From positions 1 to 5,991 of the forward strand of contig JAHCKU010000205.1 in assembly GCA_026125625.1 (NCBI GenBank): a stretch of 5,991 nucleotides of DNA, read 5' to 3'. Shown one piece after another: positions 1 to 5,953 of this stretch (its first letter is position 1; each line of letters opens with the position of its first letter). This DNA is from Burkholderiales bacterium (GTDB lineage: Bacteria > Pseudomonadota > Gammaproteobacteria > Burkholderiales > SHXO01). The translations under genes and the position numbers were made by a program. The notes under the pieces were generated by a model. It was given only the letters and a program-made list of their open reading frames with translations. It had not been told where the DNA came from and made no database searches.

Positions 1-1
1 C

Positions 2-2497
2 GCGGACCAGGTGTTCACGCGTGCTTCCACACGGATGCAGAAGCTGCTGTTGGCCACATCGGTATTGCCGGACTTCGACGCCGAGATGGCGCAGGAACTG
101 AGCGGTGTCGCGGAGGCGCGGCGCATCCTGGACGACCTGTGCCGGCGCCGGCTGTTCACCGAGCGGCGCGGTACGCTCAATGCCAGCTACCAGTACCACG
201 CGCTGTTTCGCGAGTACCTGCGCGACCGCGCCGCTTCCGAGTTCTCCCGCAGCGATCGAGAAGAGCTCGAGCGCAAGGCTGCGCACCTGCTGAAAGAGGC
301 TGGAAAGGAGCGCGAAGCTTTCGTCTTGAGCTGCAGTGCTCGCGACTGGCCCAGCGCGATGCAGCTATTGATCCGAAACGCGGAGGCGCTTCTGGATCAG
401 GGTCGCTGGCGCACAGTTCTCGACTGGATAAATGCCCTGCCCTCTGAGCATGCTGCGATCGATCCTTGGATCCAATACTGGCGCGGCCTGTCATTGATTC
501 CGAGCGACATTGGAACCTCGCGGTGGGTATTGGAACATGTTTGCGAGGCCTTCCAGCGAAGAGGCGACGACGTTGGAATCTGCCTGTCCACGGCAGGTCT
601 GATCGACACGTACTTCTACGAGTATGGCGACTTCCGGCCTGCTGATCGCTGGATCGATCTGCTCCAGCGGACCCTGCAGCGTCAGCCCGTCTTTCCTTCC
701 CGCTCCGCGGAACTGAAGGCGTATGGCTCGGTGGCGATGGGATTGCTGTTCCGCCGTCCTGGGGATGCCACATTGATTCCCTGTATCGATCGGATCCAGT
801 CGCTGCTGTGGCCGGAGCAGGATCTCAACCGCAGAGCGGCAACGGTTCTCTACCTGGTTACCTATTGTTCCTGGGGGGCAGACTTCGTTCGCTTGAGTGA
901 TTTCTCTGACGCGCTCGAATCGTTGGCAGAAGATCCCGATGTCGCCCAAATCAACCGCTATTACTGCCTGGATTGGCTGGCCTACTTCTACACGATTCAA
1001 GGCGACATGCAACGTGGCGAACGATTGACCAGGAAGGCGTATGCCCTCGCCGAATCATCGGGCGATCGTACCTTGCGTATCGACCTGCTGCTTACGCGCG
1101 TGTTCCTCGCCGATCAGAACGACGATGCGGAGGATTCCAGAAAGGCGTTGGAAGACATGGCGGCGACCGGTGTGCGCCGGCCGTTCGACCGCGTTCTGTA
1201 TGACATGGGGCGCGTCAAGTCCCGGCTGACATGCGCCGATTTCGAGGGGGCAGTGCATGCCGGGCATGCAGTCGTGGCATCCGCCGATGCGATCGGTATT
1301 CCTTTCTGGCAGGGTAATTCCCGCGTGTGGCTGGCGCTTGCCCTGATCGAAGTGCGTCGCTTCGACGAAGCACAGCGGACGATCGACGATGGCCTGGCTA
1401 TCGTGCGCTACACCTGTCTCGCCCAGGGAGTCCTGCTGCTCACCGCGATGGATGCGCTTTGCAAGCTGCGCCAGACACGCCAGGATGAGGCGCGGCCAGC
1501 CTTGCAGGAACTGTTTTCGCTCGCTCAGGAGGGGAAACGGGCAGGATTGTTTGCGCGGATCCATCGCTACAAGCCGGAATTGTGTGCGGCTGCACTGAAG
1601 TTGGACATCGAGGCGGAATATGTCGCACAGTTGGTCCGCGCCGCACGCTGGCCCGCACCAGAGATACCTATCGAGGCCTGGCCCTGGCCGATCCGTATAT
1701 ACACCCTCGGCAGGTTCGCCCTCGAACTGGACGGTCGACCGTTGTCGTTCGAGGGCAAAGCCCCGCGGCGTGTCCTGGCACTGCTCAAAGTGCTCATCGC
1801 ACTCGGCGGGCAGCGGGTGCCGCGCCAGCAGTTGGTCGATGCGCTGTGGCGCGATCAGGATGGGGATGGCGCCGATGCTTCATTGAACGTCGCGGTAGCG
1901 CGTCTGCGCAAGCTCCTTGGACGACCGGACGCTGTGCTGGTCAGCAACGAGGCGTTCACGCTGAATCGACAAGTATGCTGGACGGACGTGTGGGCATTCG
2001 AGCACGGCATTCTGGAAGGGCTTCCGACGAAGAGCGCATTTCAGCGTTTGCGAGACCTCTATCCGGGCGACTTCCTGCCGGCCGACATGGCCGAGGCCTG
2101 GTCGGTGCGCACACGGCTGCGGCTGCGCACGCGCTTCATCAATGAAGCAGTGGTGCTGGGACGAAGCCTGGAGGCCACGGGCGATTTTACGGTGGCCGCC
2201 GAGCTGTATCGTCGATGCCTCGAGGCAGACGATTTGGCGGAAGAGTTCTACCAGGGCCTGATGCGTTGCCATCTTGTGCTGGGTACCGCAGCCGAGGGCA
2301 TGACAGTGTTCCGTAGGCTCCGTCAAATGCTCTCGGTCGTGCTCGGCATCGCCCCCTCGCCGGAGAGCGAAGCGTTGGCCCATCGGCTGCAGAGTCTACG
2401 GCCTTCGACCGCCATCTCTGCGGCGAGCACGCTATCCGAAGGAACGACCAGCCGAATGACGAAGGCTGACGACTCGCGATCGGTACACCGTCCGTAA
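2..2497 (+). CDS. MalT-like transcriptional activator with C-terminal winged helix and BTAD domain, 5' truncated by the window edge
   Basis: This is the C-terminal part of a large cytoplasmic transcriptional activator. The frame is open from base 2, so the first in-frame GTG (base 11) is probably not the true start. Residues below are numbered from that GTG. The opening stretch (about 10-75, with QYHALFREYL at 61-70) matches the region that follows the STAND-type ATPase in MalT-family proteins, so the nucleotide-binding part should lie upstream. Residues about 85-545 are helical and rich in Ala, Leu and Arg, as in a TPR-like sensor scaffold. From IRIYTLGRFALELDG (561-575) comes an OmpR/SARP-type winged helix, including ASLNVAVARLRKLLG (623-637). 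A BTAD domain follows (about 655-795; PGDFLPADMAEAW, then FINEAVVLGRSLEATGDF). The tail after about 795 is low complexity and Ser/Thr rich. Family knowledge suggests ligand- and ATP-dependent activation of neighbouring genes. The effector and targets are unknown. Domain calls are by eye. Confidence 0.88.
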   Translation, partial: ADQVFTRASTRMQKLLLATSVLPDFDAEMAQELSGVAEARRILDDLCRRRLFTERRGTLNASYQYHALFREYLRDRAASEFSRSDREELERKAAHLLKEAGKEREAFVLSCSARDWPSAMQLLIRNAEALLDQGRWRTVLDWINALPSEHAAIDPWIQYWRGLSLIPSDIGTSRWVLEHVCEAFQRRGDDVGICLSTAGLIDTYFYEYGDFRPADRWIDLLQRTLQRQPVFPSRSAELKAYGSVAMGLLFRRPGDATLIPCIDRIQSLLWPEQDLNRRAATVLYLVTYCSWGADFVRLSDFSDALESLAEDPDVAQINRYYCLDWLAYFYTIQGDMQRGERLTRKAYALAESSGDRTLRIDLLLTRVFLADQNDDAEDSRKALEDMAATGVRRPFDRVLYDMGRVKSRLTCADFEGAVHAGHAVVASADAIGIPFWQGNSRVWLALALIEVRRFDEAQRTIDDGLAIVRYTCLAQGVLLLTAMDALCKLRQTRQDEARPALQELFSLAQEGKRAGLFARIHRYKPELCAAALKLDIEAEYVAQLVRAARWPAPEIPIEAWPWPIRIYTLGRFALELDGRPLSFEGKAPRRVLALLKVLIALGGQRVPRQQLVDALWRDQDGDGADASLNVAVARLRKLLGRPDAVLVSNEAFTLNRQVCWTDVWAFEHGILEGLPTKSAFQRLRDLYPGDFLPADMAEAWSVRTRLRLRTRFINEAVVLGRSLEATGDFTVAAELYRRCLEADDLAEEFYQGLMRCHLVLGTAAEGMTVFRRLRQMLSVVLGIAPSPESEALAHRLQSLRPSTAISAASTLSEGTTSRMTKADDSRSVHRP

Positions 2498-2527
2498 GGC
2501 GCTGCAGCTTACTCTGCCGTCGTTAGT

Positions 2528-2532
2528 AGGAG
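2528..2532 (+). promoter_or_regulatory. Ribosome binding site of the 70-aa gene
   Basis: AGGAG lies five bases before the ATG at 2538. A GTG at 2535 is also in frame, but it would leave only two bases of spacing, so the ATG is the better start. Confidence 0.6.
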
Positions 2533-2537
2533 AGGTG

Positions 2538-2750
2538 ATGGATACCTACATCGTGCAGGTGTATCGGCGTGGGTCGCAGGGCGAGTTGCACGGGCTCGTG
2601 GAACGCGTGGGTGGCGAGGAACGATATCCGTTCGCTTCGATGGAGGAGCTGTGGGATGTCTTCCGAGCGAAACCGGAGAAGACGGTCAGACGACTGTCAC
2701 TCTCGTCCTCGACACTCGATTCCGGTCAGGCTGGAAGAAGATGGCGATGA
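2538..2750 (+). CDS. Small conserved-looking protein of unknown function downstream of the MalT/BTAD regulator (70 aa)
   Basis: This encodes a 70-residue soluble protein with no signal peptide or membrane segment. Its start MDTYIVQVYRRG, the acidic/Gly middle (GLVERVGGEERYPF) and the helix SMEELWDVF look like one short beta-alpha domain. As far as I can recall, small proteins with this YIV-x-VYRR start and EELW motif occur elsewhere in proteobacteria, sometimes beside regulators of this kind, but I assign no function. The last 20 or so residues are rich in Ser and Arg and look disordered. The gene follows the regulator by 40 nt on the same strand with a good ribosome binding site, so co-transcription is likely. 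It could be an accessory or modulator of the regulator, which is only an inference from position. It is probably real because of the ribosome binding site and the domain-like composition. Confidence 0.62.
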   Translation: MDTYIVQVYRRGSQGELHGLVERVGGEERYPFASMEELWDVFRAKPEKTVRRLSLSSSTLDSGQAGRRWR

Positions 2751-2898
2751 GCAGGACGCAGTTTGGCTTTTTAATCCCAATGCACCTTTGTGCTGACCCA
2801 TGGCACTCACCGAATCCCGGCCGATCGGAACTATTGGCTTCGGCTAATTGGAAGTCACCAGTCCGCTGATTGGAAGTTGGGGCGCGGCCTGGAAGCCG
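2751..2898. other. Gene-free spacer left of the decayed regulator
   Basis: I see no credible gene here. The stretch at about 2760-2790 is more AT-rich than its surroundings, with a CTTTTTAA run but no convincing stem before it, so I do not call a terminator. The 13-bp direct repeats lie at its right end. A short reading frame from ATG 2800 stops after 15 codons and has no ribosome binding site. Together with the fragment that follows, this forms about 350 bases of non-functional DNA between the two gene clusters. Confidence 0.5.
2843..2877. repeat. Two 13-bp direct repeats, possible remnant of an insertion-sequence end
   Basis: GCTAATTGGAAGT (2843-2855) recurs as GCTGATTGGAAGT (2865-2877), with one mismatch and a 22-bp offset, about two helical turns. 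A shorter related piece, CTATTGG, begins at 2831. Short tandemly spaced repeats of this kind are known at the termini of IS21-family elements, and the TTCGGCTAATTGGAAGT wording resembles such ends from memory. No transposase gene is present in the window, so at most this is a solo or residual end. It lies just left of the decayed regulator fragment, in the only disrupted stretch of the window. Confidence 0.4.
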
Positions 2899-3100
2899 AA
2901 TCGGCAGCTGTGCTGGACAGATGTTTGGGTGTTCGAGCACAGCGTTCTGGAAGGCCTCCCGGCGAAGAGCGCATTCCAGCGTCAGCGGATCCCTTATCCG
3001 GGGGACTTCCTGCTAGCCGACATGGCCGAGGGTGTGGTCGGTGCGCACACCGCTACGACTGCGTATGCGCTTCATCAATGAAACGGTGGTCCGGAAGTGA
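2899..3100 (+). pseudogene. Decayed fragment of a second BTAD-type regulator
   Basis: Bases 2899-3090 align with bases 1964-2155 of the intact regulator. A hand count gives 157 of 192 matches (about 82%) once one extra base is allowed. The first part reads NRQLCWTDVWVFEHSVLEGL, against NRQVCWTDVWAFEHGILEGL in the intact gene. An extra G just after the codons for DMAE (near 3031) shifts the frame. Past it the translation resumes as VWSVRTPLRLRMRFINETVV and soon meets TGA at 3098-3100. Only the junction between winged helix and BTAD plus the first BTAD helix survive. There is no start, DNA-binding helix or C-terminal part. About half of the codon differences are synonymous, so the fragment derives from a diverged paralogue that was once under selection, not from a recent copy of the neighbouring gene. 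Confidence 0.85.
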
Positions 3101-3106
3101 GCTTTC

Positions 3107-3877
3107 TCAAGCCCCCTGCCGCGACAGATCGCCGGACTCCAGCGTGTGCCTGGCGATGACGGGCTTGAGCTCCGGCTTGATGTAGCGCTCGTCGTAGCCG
3201 TTGAAGATGTGCCCGAACAGGCCGCGATTCAGGTCGCTGGTGCCCATCAGCCAGTCGGCGATGGGGAAGGTGAGGTTCATGTTGCGGTCCATCATGATGC
3301 CCTGGTTGTGATGGGCGGTGTGATGGCGCCGGATGGTGTTGACGAAGGGGATGTTGCGCACGAACCAGTTCTCGTGCACGTGACAGCAGTAGTGGAAGGT
3401 CTCGTAGATCAGGTATTGGGCGACGATGGTCACCATCAGCACGTAGCCGGCGTTGGGATTGATCAGCCAGCCCAGCGCCAGCGCGAACGGCGTGCCCATT
3501 CCGATGAAGGTGGCGAGCGCGCGCCAGGGAAAGAAGATGATGCGGAACTCACGGGTGGAGTCGACCGTCATCTCGTTGTTGGTGAAGTACTGATGGTGCT
3601 GGCGCGTATGCCGGTCGTAGATCGCGCGCAAGGCCCACACGTCGATCAGGCGATGCATCACGTATTTGTGGATCCACCACTCGAACCAATTGGAGAAGGC
3701 GAACACCGGCACCACCAGCAGCCATTCCCAGGTCGCGTTCTCCATCCGGCTCAGGCACCACCAGATGACGGCGATGCCCACCGCGTACATCACGCCCACG
3801 TGCACCAGACCGCTGTACAGCGGGCCGATCTGCGACTTGTATTCCTCGCGGAACTGGCGCTGGCGTTCGCTCATCAT
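3107..3877 (-). CDS. Fatty acid hydroxylase / sterol desaturase family membrane di-iron enzyme (256 aa)
   Basis: This is an integral inner-membrane protein of the fatty acid hydroxylase superfamily, which uses a histidine-bound di-iron centre and O2 to hydroxylate or desaturate lipid-like substrates. The histidine clusters are present in order: HKYVMH (70-75, HX4H), HTRQHH (90-95, HX3HH), HYCCHVH (162-168) and HHTAHH (185-190, containing HX2HH). Hydrophobic segments lie at about 22-42, 52-68, 116-140 and 143-161, with the histidines on the cytoplasmic side by family analogy. The length is normal for bacterial members. The start is ATG 3877, because AGGAG (3886-3890) lies eight bases away; the next codon is also ATG. 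It is the last gene of the minus-strand group, 82 nt after the GntR gene, with its own promoter candidate. The substrate cannot be told from sequence. The stop lies only seven bases from the end of the decayed regulator fragment. Confidence 0.88.
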   Translation of the reverse strand: MMSERQRQFREEYKSQIGPLYSGLVHVGVMYAVGIAVIWWCLSRMENATWEWLLVVPVFAFSNWFEWWIHKYVMHRLIDVWALRAIYDRHTRQHHQYFTNNEMTVDSTREFRIIFFPWRALATFIGMGTPFALALGWLINPNAGYVLMVTIVAQYLIYETFHYCCHVHENWFVRNIPFVNTIRRHHTAHHNQGIMMDRNMNLTFPIADWLMGTSDLNRGLFGHIFNGYDERYIKPELKPVIARHTLESGDLSRQGA

Positions 3878-3916
3878 GGGCGCGACTCCTCGGCTTGCGG
3901 GGGGTGACAGGCGCCT

Positions 3917-3945
3917 ACTTTACGACTGATATATCAGTTGCGCAA
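3917..3945 (-). promoter_or_regulatory. Candidate sigma-70 promoter of the hydroxylase gene
   Basis: Read on the minus strand, TTGCGC (3945-3940) serves as a -35 and TAAAGT (3922-3917) as a -10, separated by exactly 17 bases. Each matches the consensus at four of six positions. The -10 lies about 40 bases before the ATG at 3877. The spacer is almost entirely the palindrome described separately, which strengthens the reading of this site as a regulated promoter. Confidence 0.5.
3925..3938. promoter_or_regulatory. Perfect 14-bp palindrome, candidate GntR operator
   Basis: ACTGATATATCAGT is identical to its own reverse complement. It lies between the GntR gene and the hydroxylase gene, inside the spacer of the candidate hydroxylase promoter. 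FadR/FCD-type GntR dimers bind short palindromes of about this size, and their genes often lie beside the target. Binding here would block RNA polymerase, so repression of the hydroxylase, relieved by a ligand, is the simplest model. I see no second copy in the window, including the 86 bases before tctC. Confidence 0.6.
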
Positions 3946-3959
3946 GCACGCCGCTGGCC

Positions 3960-4709
3960 TCACCGGAGGGCGCATTTCTCGTGATCGGGCATTGCGGTTA
4001 CGCTCCGTTCCGGCGCGGCGCGGGTGAAGCTTTCGATGTTGTCCAGCAACGCATCCAGCGCATGCGCCGCGCCGTCCTCGTCGCCCTGGGCGATGGCACG
4101 TGCGACGTTGGCGTGAAGCCGCGCGGATTCGGGCAAATCCGCCGCCTGCTTGTAATGGTGATACCAGAAGCGTCGCGCGAGCGACTGCATGTTCACCATG
4201 GCGCCGGTGGCAAATTCGTTGCGCGCCGCGACCAGGCACATGTCGTTGAACTCGCGGTCCACGCGCATGAAGGTCACGTCGTCGTTGGTGCGTGCCGCCT
4301 CCTCGAAGGCACGCGTGAGCGCGGCGAAGCGCTGGCGTTCGTCGGCGCTGGCGCGTCGGGCCGCGCTGCGCGCGATCAATCGCTCCACCTCCCGCCGCAC
4401 TTCCAGCAGGCGCAGCTGGGTGGCGACGTCGATCTCGGAGATGACGATGCCGCGACGAGGGAGGATGTGCACCAGGTTCTCGCGTGCCAGGCGCTGCAGC
4501 GCTTCGCGGATCGGCGTGCGGCCGATGCCCAGCCGCGTCACCAGCATCACCTCGGACACCTCGGTGCCGGGTGCCAGTTCCAGGCGCACGATCATCTCCT
4601 CCAGCATGCTGTAGGCGAGATCGGTGAGCGAGCCGCCTGCGGGCGCCGTCGCGCGGCGCGTGTGGCCGGGGTGGAGGCTTTCGAGGAGAGTGCGAGGCGA
4701 GCGGGTAAT
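3960..4709 (-). CDS. GntR-family regulator, FadR/FCD subfamily, with an apparent ATT start (249 aa)
   Basis: This is a cytoplasmic DNA-binding regulator. Counting from ATG 4607, the winged helix covers residues 1-65 (LAPGTEVSE, GIGRTPIREALQRL, PRRGIVISEID) and an all-helical FCD effector domain covers about 68-195. The ATG start has no ribosome binding site and cuts off the first helix. The frame stays open a further 34 codons and adds LTDLAYS directly before MLEEMIV, as in FadR-type N-termini. The only plausible start there is ATT at 4709-4707, preceded at six bases by AGGAG (4720-4716); no in-frame ATG, GTG, TTG or CTG exists in the extension. If ATG 4607 is used the protein has 215 residues. 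In the FCD domain Asp117 and His165 are kept, but two positions where metal-binding members have His appear to be Asn (121, 190), so the ligand may bind without metal. The gene begins 9 nt after the small membrane protein gene. Confidence 0.85.
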   Translation of the reverse strand: MTRSPRTLLESLHPGHTRRATAPAGGSLTDLAYSMLEEMIVRLELAPGTEVSEVMLVTRLGIGRTPIREALQRLARENLVHILPRRGIVISEIDVATQLRLLEVRREVERLIARSAARRASADERQRFAALTRAFEEAARTNDDVTFMRVDREFNDMCLVAARNEFATGAMVNMQSLARRFWYHHYKQAADLPESARLHANVARAIAQGDEDGAAHALDALLDNIESFTRAAPERSVTAMPDHEKCALR

Positions 4710-4715
4710 GGCGTG

Positions 4716-4720
4716 CTCCT
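4716..4720 (-). promoter_or_regulatory. Ribosome binding site deciding the GntR start
   Basis: AGGAG overlaps the TAG stop (4721-4719) of the small membrane protein gene and sits six bases before ATT 4709. No comparable site precedes ATG 4607. This supports the upstream start and coupling to the preceding gene. Confidence 0.55.
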
Positions 4721-4931
4721 AGTGGCGTGCGCGCAGGATGCGGATGATCTTGAGGACGGAGAAAGTCATCAGGGCGAACCCAACGCCGGCGATCATCCCG
4801 GCCAGCTCACGATTGGCCAGTACCGGCAGGATGCGCGACATGTCGGTGAACAGCCCGGCCAGGCCGAGCGCCGCCAGCACGGTGCCGACGATATCCATGA
4901 AGATCAGCTGCACTGGGATACGCATTTTCAT
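4719..4931 (-). CDS. Small two-helix inner-membrane protein coupled to tctC (70 aa)
   Basis: The protein has 70 residues with two predicted membrane helices at about 7-28 and 44-64, separated by a short polar loop (TDMSRILPVLANRE), and a basic C-terminus (KIIRILRARH). ATG 4931 overlaps the tctC stop as ATGA, and AAGG lies shortly upstream, so translation is probably coupled to the binding protein. Met3 is an alternative start. It is too short to be TctB, which is normally about 150 residues with four helices, and I do not recognise it with confidence. A faint likeness to the DUF1418/YbjC type of small membrane proteins is possible. Its position suggests a link to the binding protein or its transporter, but nothing in the sequence shows what it does. 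It is followed after 9 nt by the GntR gene in the same frame. Confidence 0.75.
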   Translation of the reverse strand: MKMRIPVQLIFMDIVGTVLAALGLAGLFTDMSRILPVLANRELAGMIAGVGFALMTFSVLKIIRILRARH

Positions 4932-5905
4932 TCCGCCTTGATGTTGCGGGCACGCACCAGCTGCGCCCACTTCGCGGTCTCGGCCTTGATCTGCTCGCTC
5001 ATGCGTTGCGCGCTCCCGCCCCAGACGTTGAGATCGATCTCTTCGAAGCGCTTGAGCACCGCCGGATCCTTCAGCACGTCGTTGATCACCTGATTGAGCT
5101 TCGCGACCACCGCCGGTGGTGTCTTTGCCGGTGCCAGCACACCCCACCAGGGCTCGATCACGAATCCCGGAAAACCTGCTTCCTCCATGGTCGGCACGGC
5201 CGGCAGCGCCTTCGAACGCGTGGAGCCGGTGGTGGCGAGCGCGCGCAGCGCGCCGGACTTCACGTGCGGCAGGATCGAGGGTGCGTTGTCGAAGAATACG
5301 TCGAGCTGGCCGCCGCGCAGATCGACGATGACCGGTGCCGAGCCTCGGTAGGGCACGTGCGTGATCTCCACCTGCGCCATCGACTTCAACAGCTCGCCCG
5401 ACAGATGCGGCGAGGAGCCGAAGCCGGACGAGCCGTAGGTGAGCTGGCCGGACTTGGCCAGCGCCATCAGTTCCTTGACGCTCTTCGCCGGCACCTGCGG
5501 ATTGATCACCAGCACGTTGGTGACCCCGCCGATCAGGGCCACGGGCACGAAGTCGCGCGCCACGTCGTACCCGGTTTTGGCATAGATGCTGCCGTTGATG
5601 GCGCAGGTGCCGATGGTGCACAGCGACAGCGTGTAGCCGTCGGGCGCGGCGCGCTTGACCAGCTCGGTGCCGATGTTGCCGCCGGCGCCCGGCCGGTTCT
5701 CCACGATCATCTGCTGGCCCAGGCGCCGGCTGGCATGCTCGGCTACGATGCGGCCGACGATGTCGGTGGTACCGCCGGCGGGAAACGGCACCACCAGCTT
5801 GATCGGCTTGTCGGGATAGGTCTGCGCCTGCGCGCAGGCGGCGGCCAGGGCAAGCAGGGCAAAGAACAGCCGCGCACTCCAGCGCGACCACGGATGTTGC
5901 AGCAT
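4928..5905 (-). CDS. Bug-family (TctC) periplasmic substrate-binding protein, 325 aa
   Basis: This is the extracytoplasmic solute receptor of a tripartite tricarboxylate transporter (TTT) type system, probably binding a small carboxylate. The N-terminus has Arg residues, a hydrophobic stretch (LFFALLALAAACAQA, 13-27) and a signal peptidase I type site AQA|QTYPDKPI. The family hallmarks follow in order: YPDKPIKLVVPFPAGGTTD, ENRPGAGGNIGTELV, PDGYTL, SSGFGSSPHLSGE, HVPYRGSAPVIVDLRGGQLD, LATTGSTRS and PWWGVLAPAKTPPAVV. The length is typical. The start at ATG 5905 is supported by GGAGA (5915-5911) five bases upstream. No tctA or tctB gene is in the window, so this could be an orphan receptor, as is common for the expanded Bug proteins of Burkholderiales, or its permease may lie elsewhere. 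It leads the minus-strand group with the small membrane protein and the GntR regulator. The ligand cannot be deduced. Confidence 0.93.
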   Translation of the reverse strand: MLQHPWSRWSARLFFALLALAAACAQAQTYPDKPIKLVVPFPAGGTTDIVGRIVAEHASRRLGQQMIVENRPGAGGNIGTELVKRAAPDGYTLSLCTIGTCAINGSIYAKTGYDVARDFVPVALIGGVTNVLVINPQVPAKSVKELMALAKSGQLTYGSSGFGSSPHLSGELLKSMAQVEITHVPYRGSAPVIVDLRGGQLDVFFDNAPSILPHVKSGALRALATTGSTRSKALPAVPTMEEAGFPGFVIEPWWGVLAPAKTPPAVVAKLNQVINDVLKDPAVLKRFEEIDLNVWGGSAQRMSEQIKAETAKWAQLVRARNIKAE

Positions 5906-5953
5906 GGGTTTCTCCGAAGCGGGGATGTGCCGACGCAGCGCGGGAATAAGGCC

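Noticed and set aside
177..773. Open reading frame of 198 codons on the - strand inside the regulator gene
   Set aside because: It is antisense to a clear regulator domain and Arg/Ser-rich with no motif.
2755..2795. Possible terminator: CTTTTTAA run and a GCAC-CTTT-GTGC hairpin
   Set aside because: The T run has no stable stem before it. The hairpin has only four base pairs and no T run after it.
2800..2847. Short frame beginning ATG GCA CTC ACC as a possible start of the broken regulator
   Set aside because: It stops after 15 codons, has no ribosome binding site and shows no continuity with the BTAD fragment.
3146..3907. Open reading frame of 253 codons on the + strand opposite the hydroxylase gene
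   Set aside because: Its product is an unusual His/Val/Asp/Gly-rich chain caused by reading the opposite strand of a GC-rich gene. It has no recognisable domain, while the minus-strand frame carries clear histidine motifs.
3981..5093. Open reading frame of 370 codons on the + strand across the GntR, small membrane protein and tctC genes
   Set aside because: It crosses three well-supported genes on the other strand, with low-complexity Arg/Ala/Gly composition and no family features.
4719..5891. Open reading frame of 390 codons on the - strand running through most of tctC
   Set aside because: Only its last 70 codons encode a sensible protein, the small membrane protein. The rest is the wrong frame of tctC and is Arg-rich.
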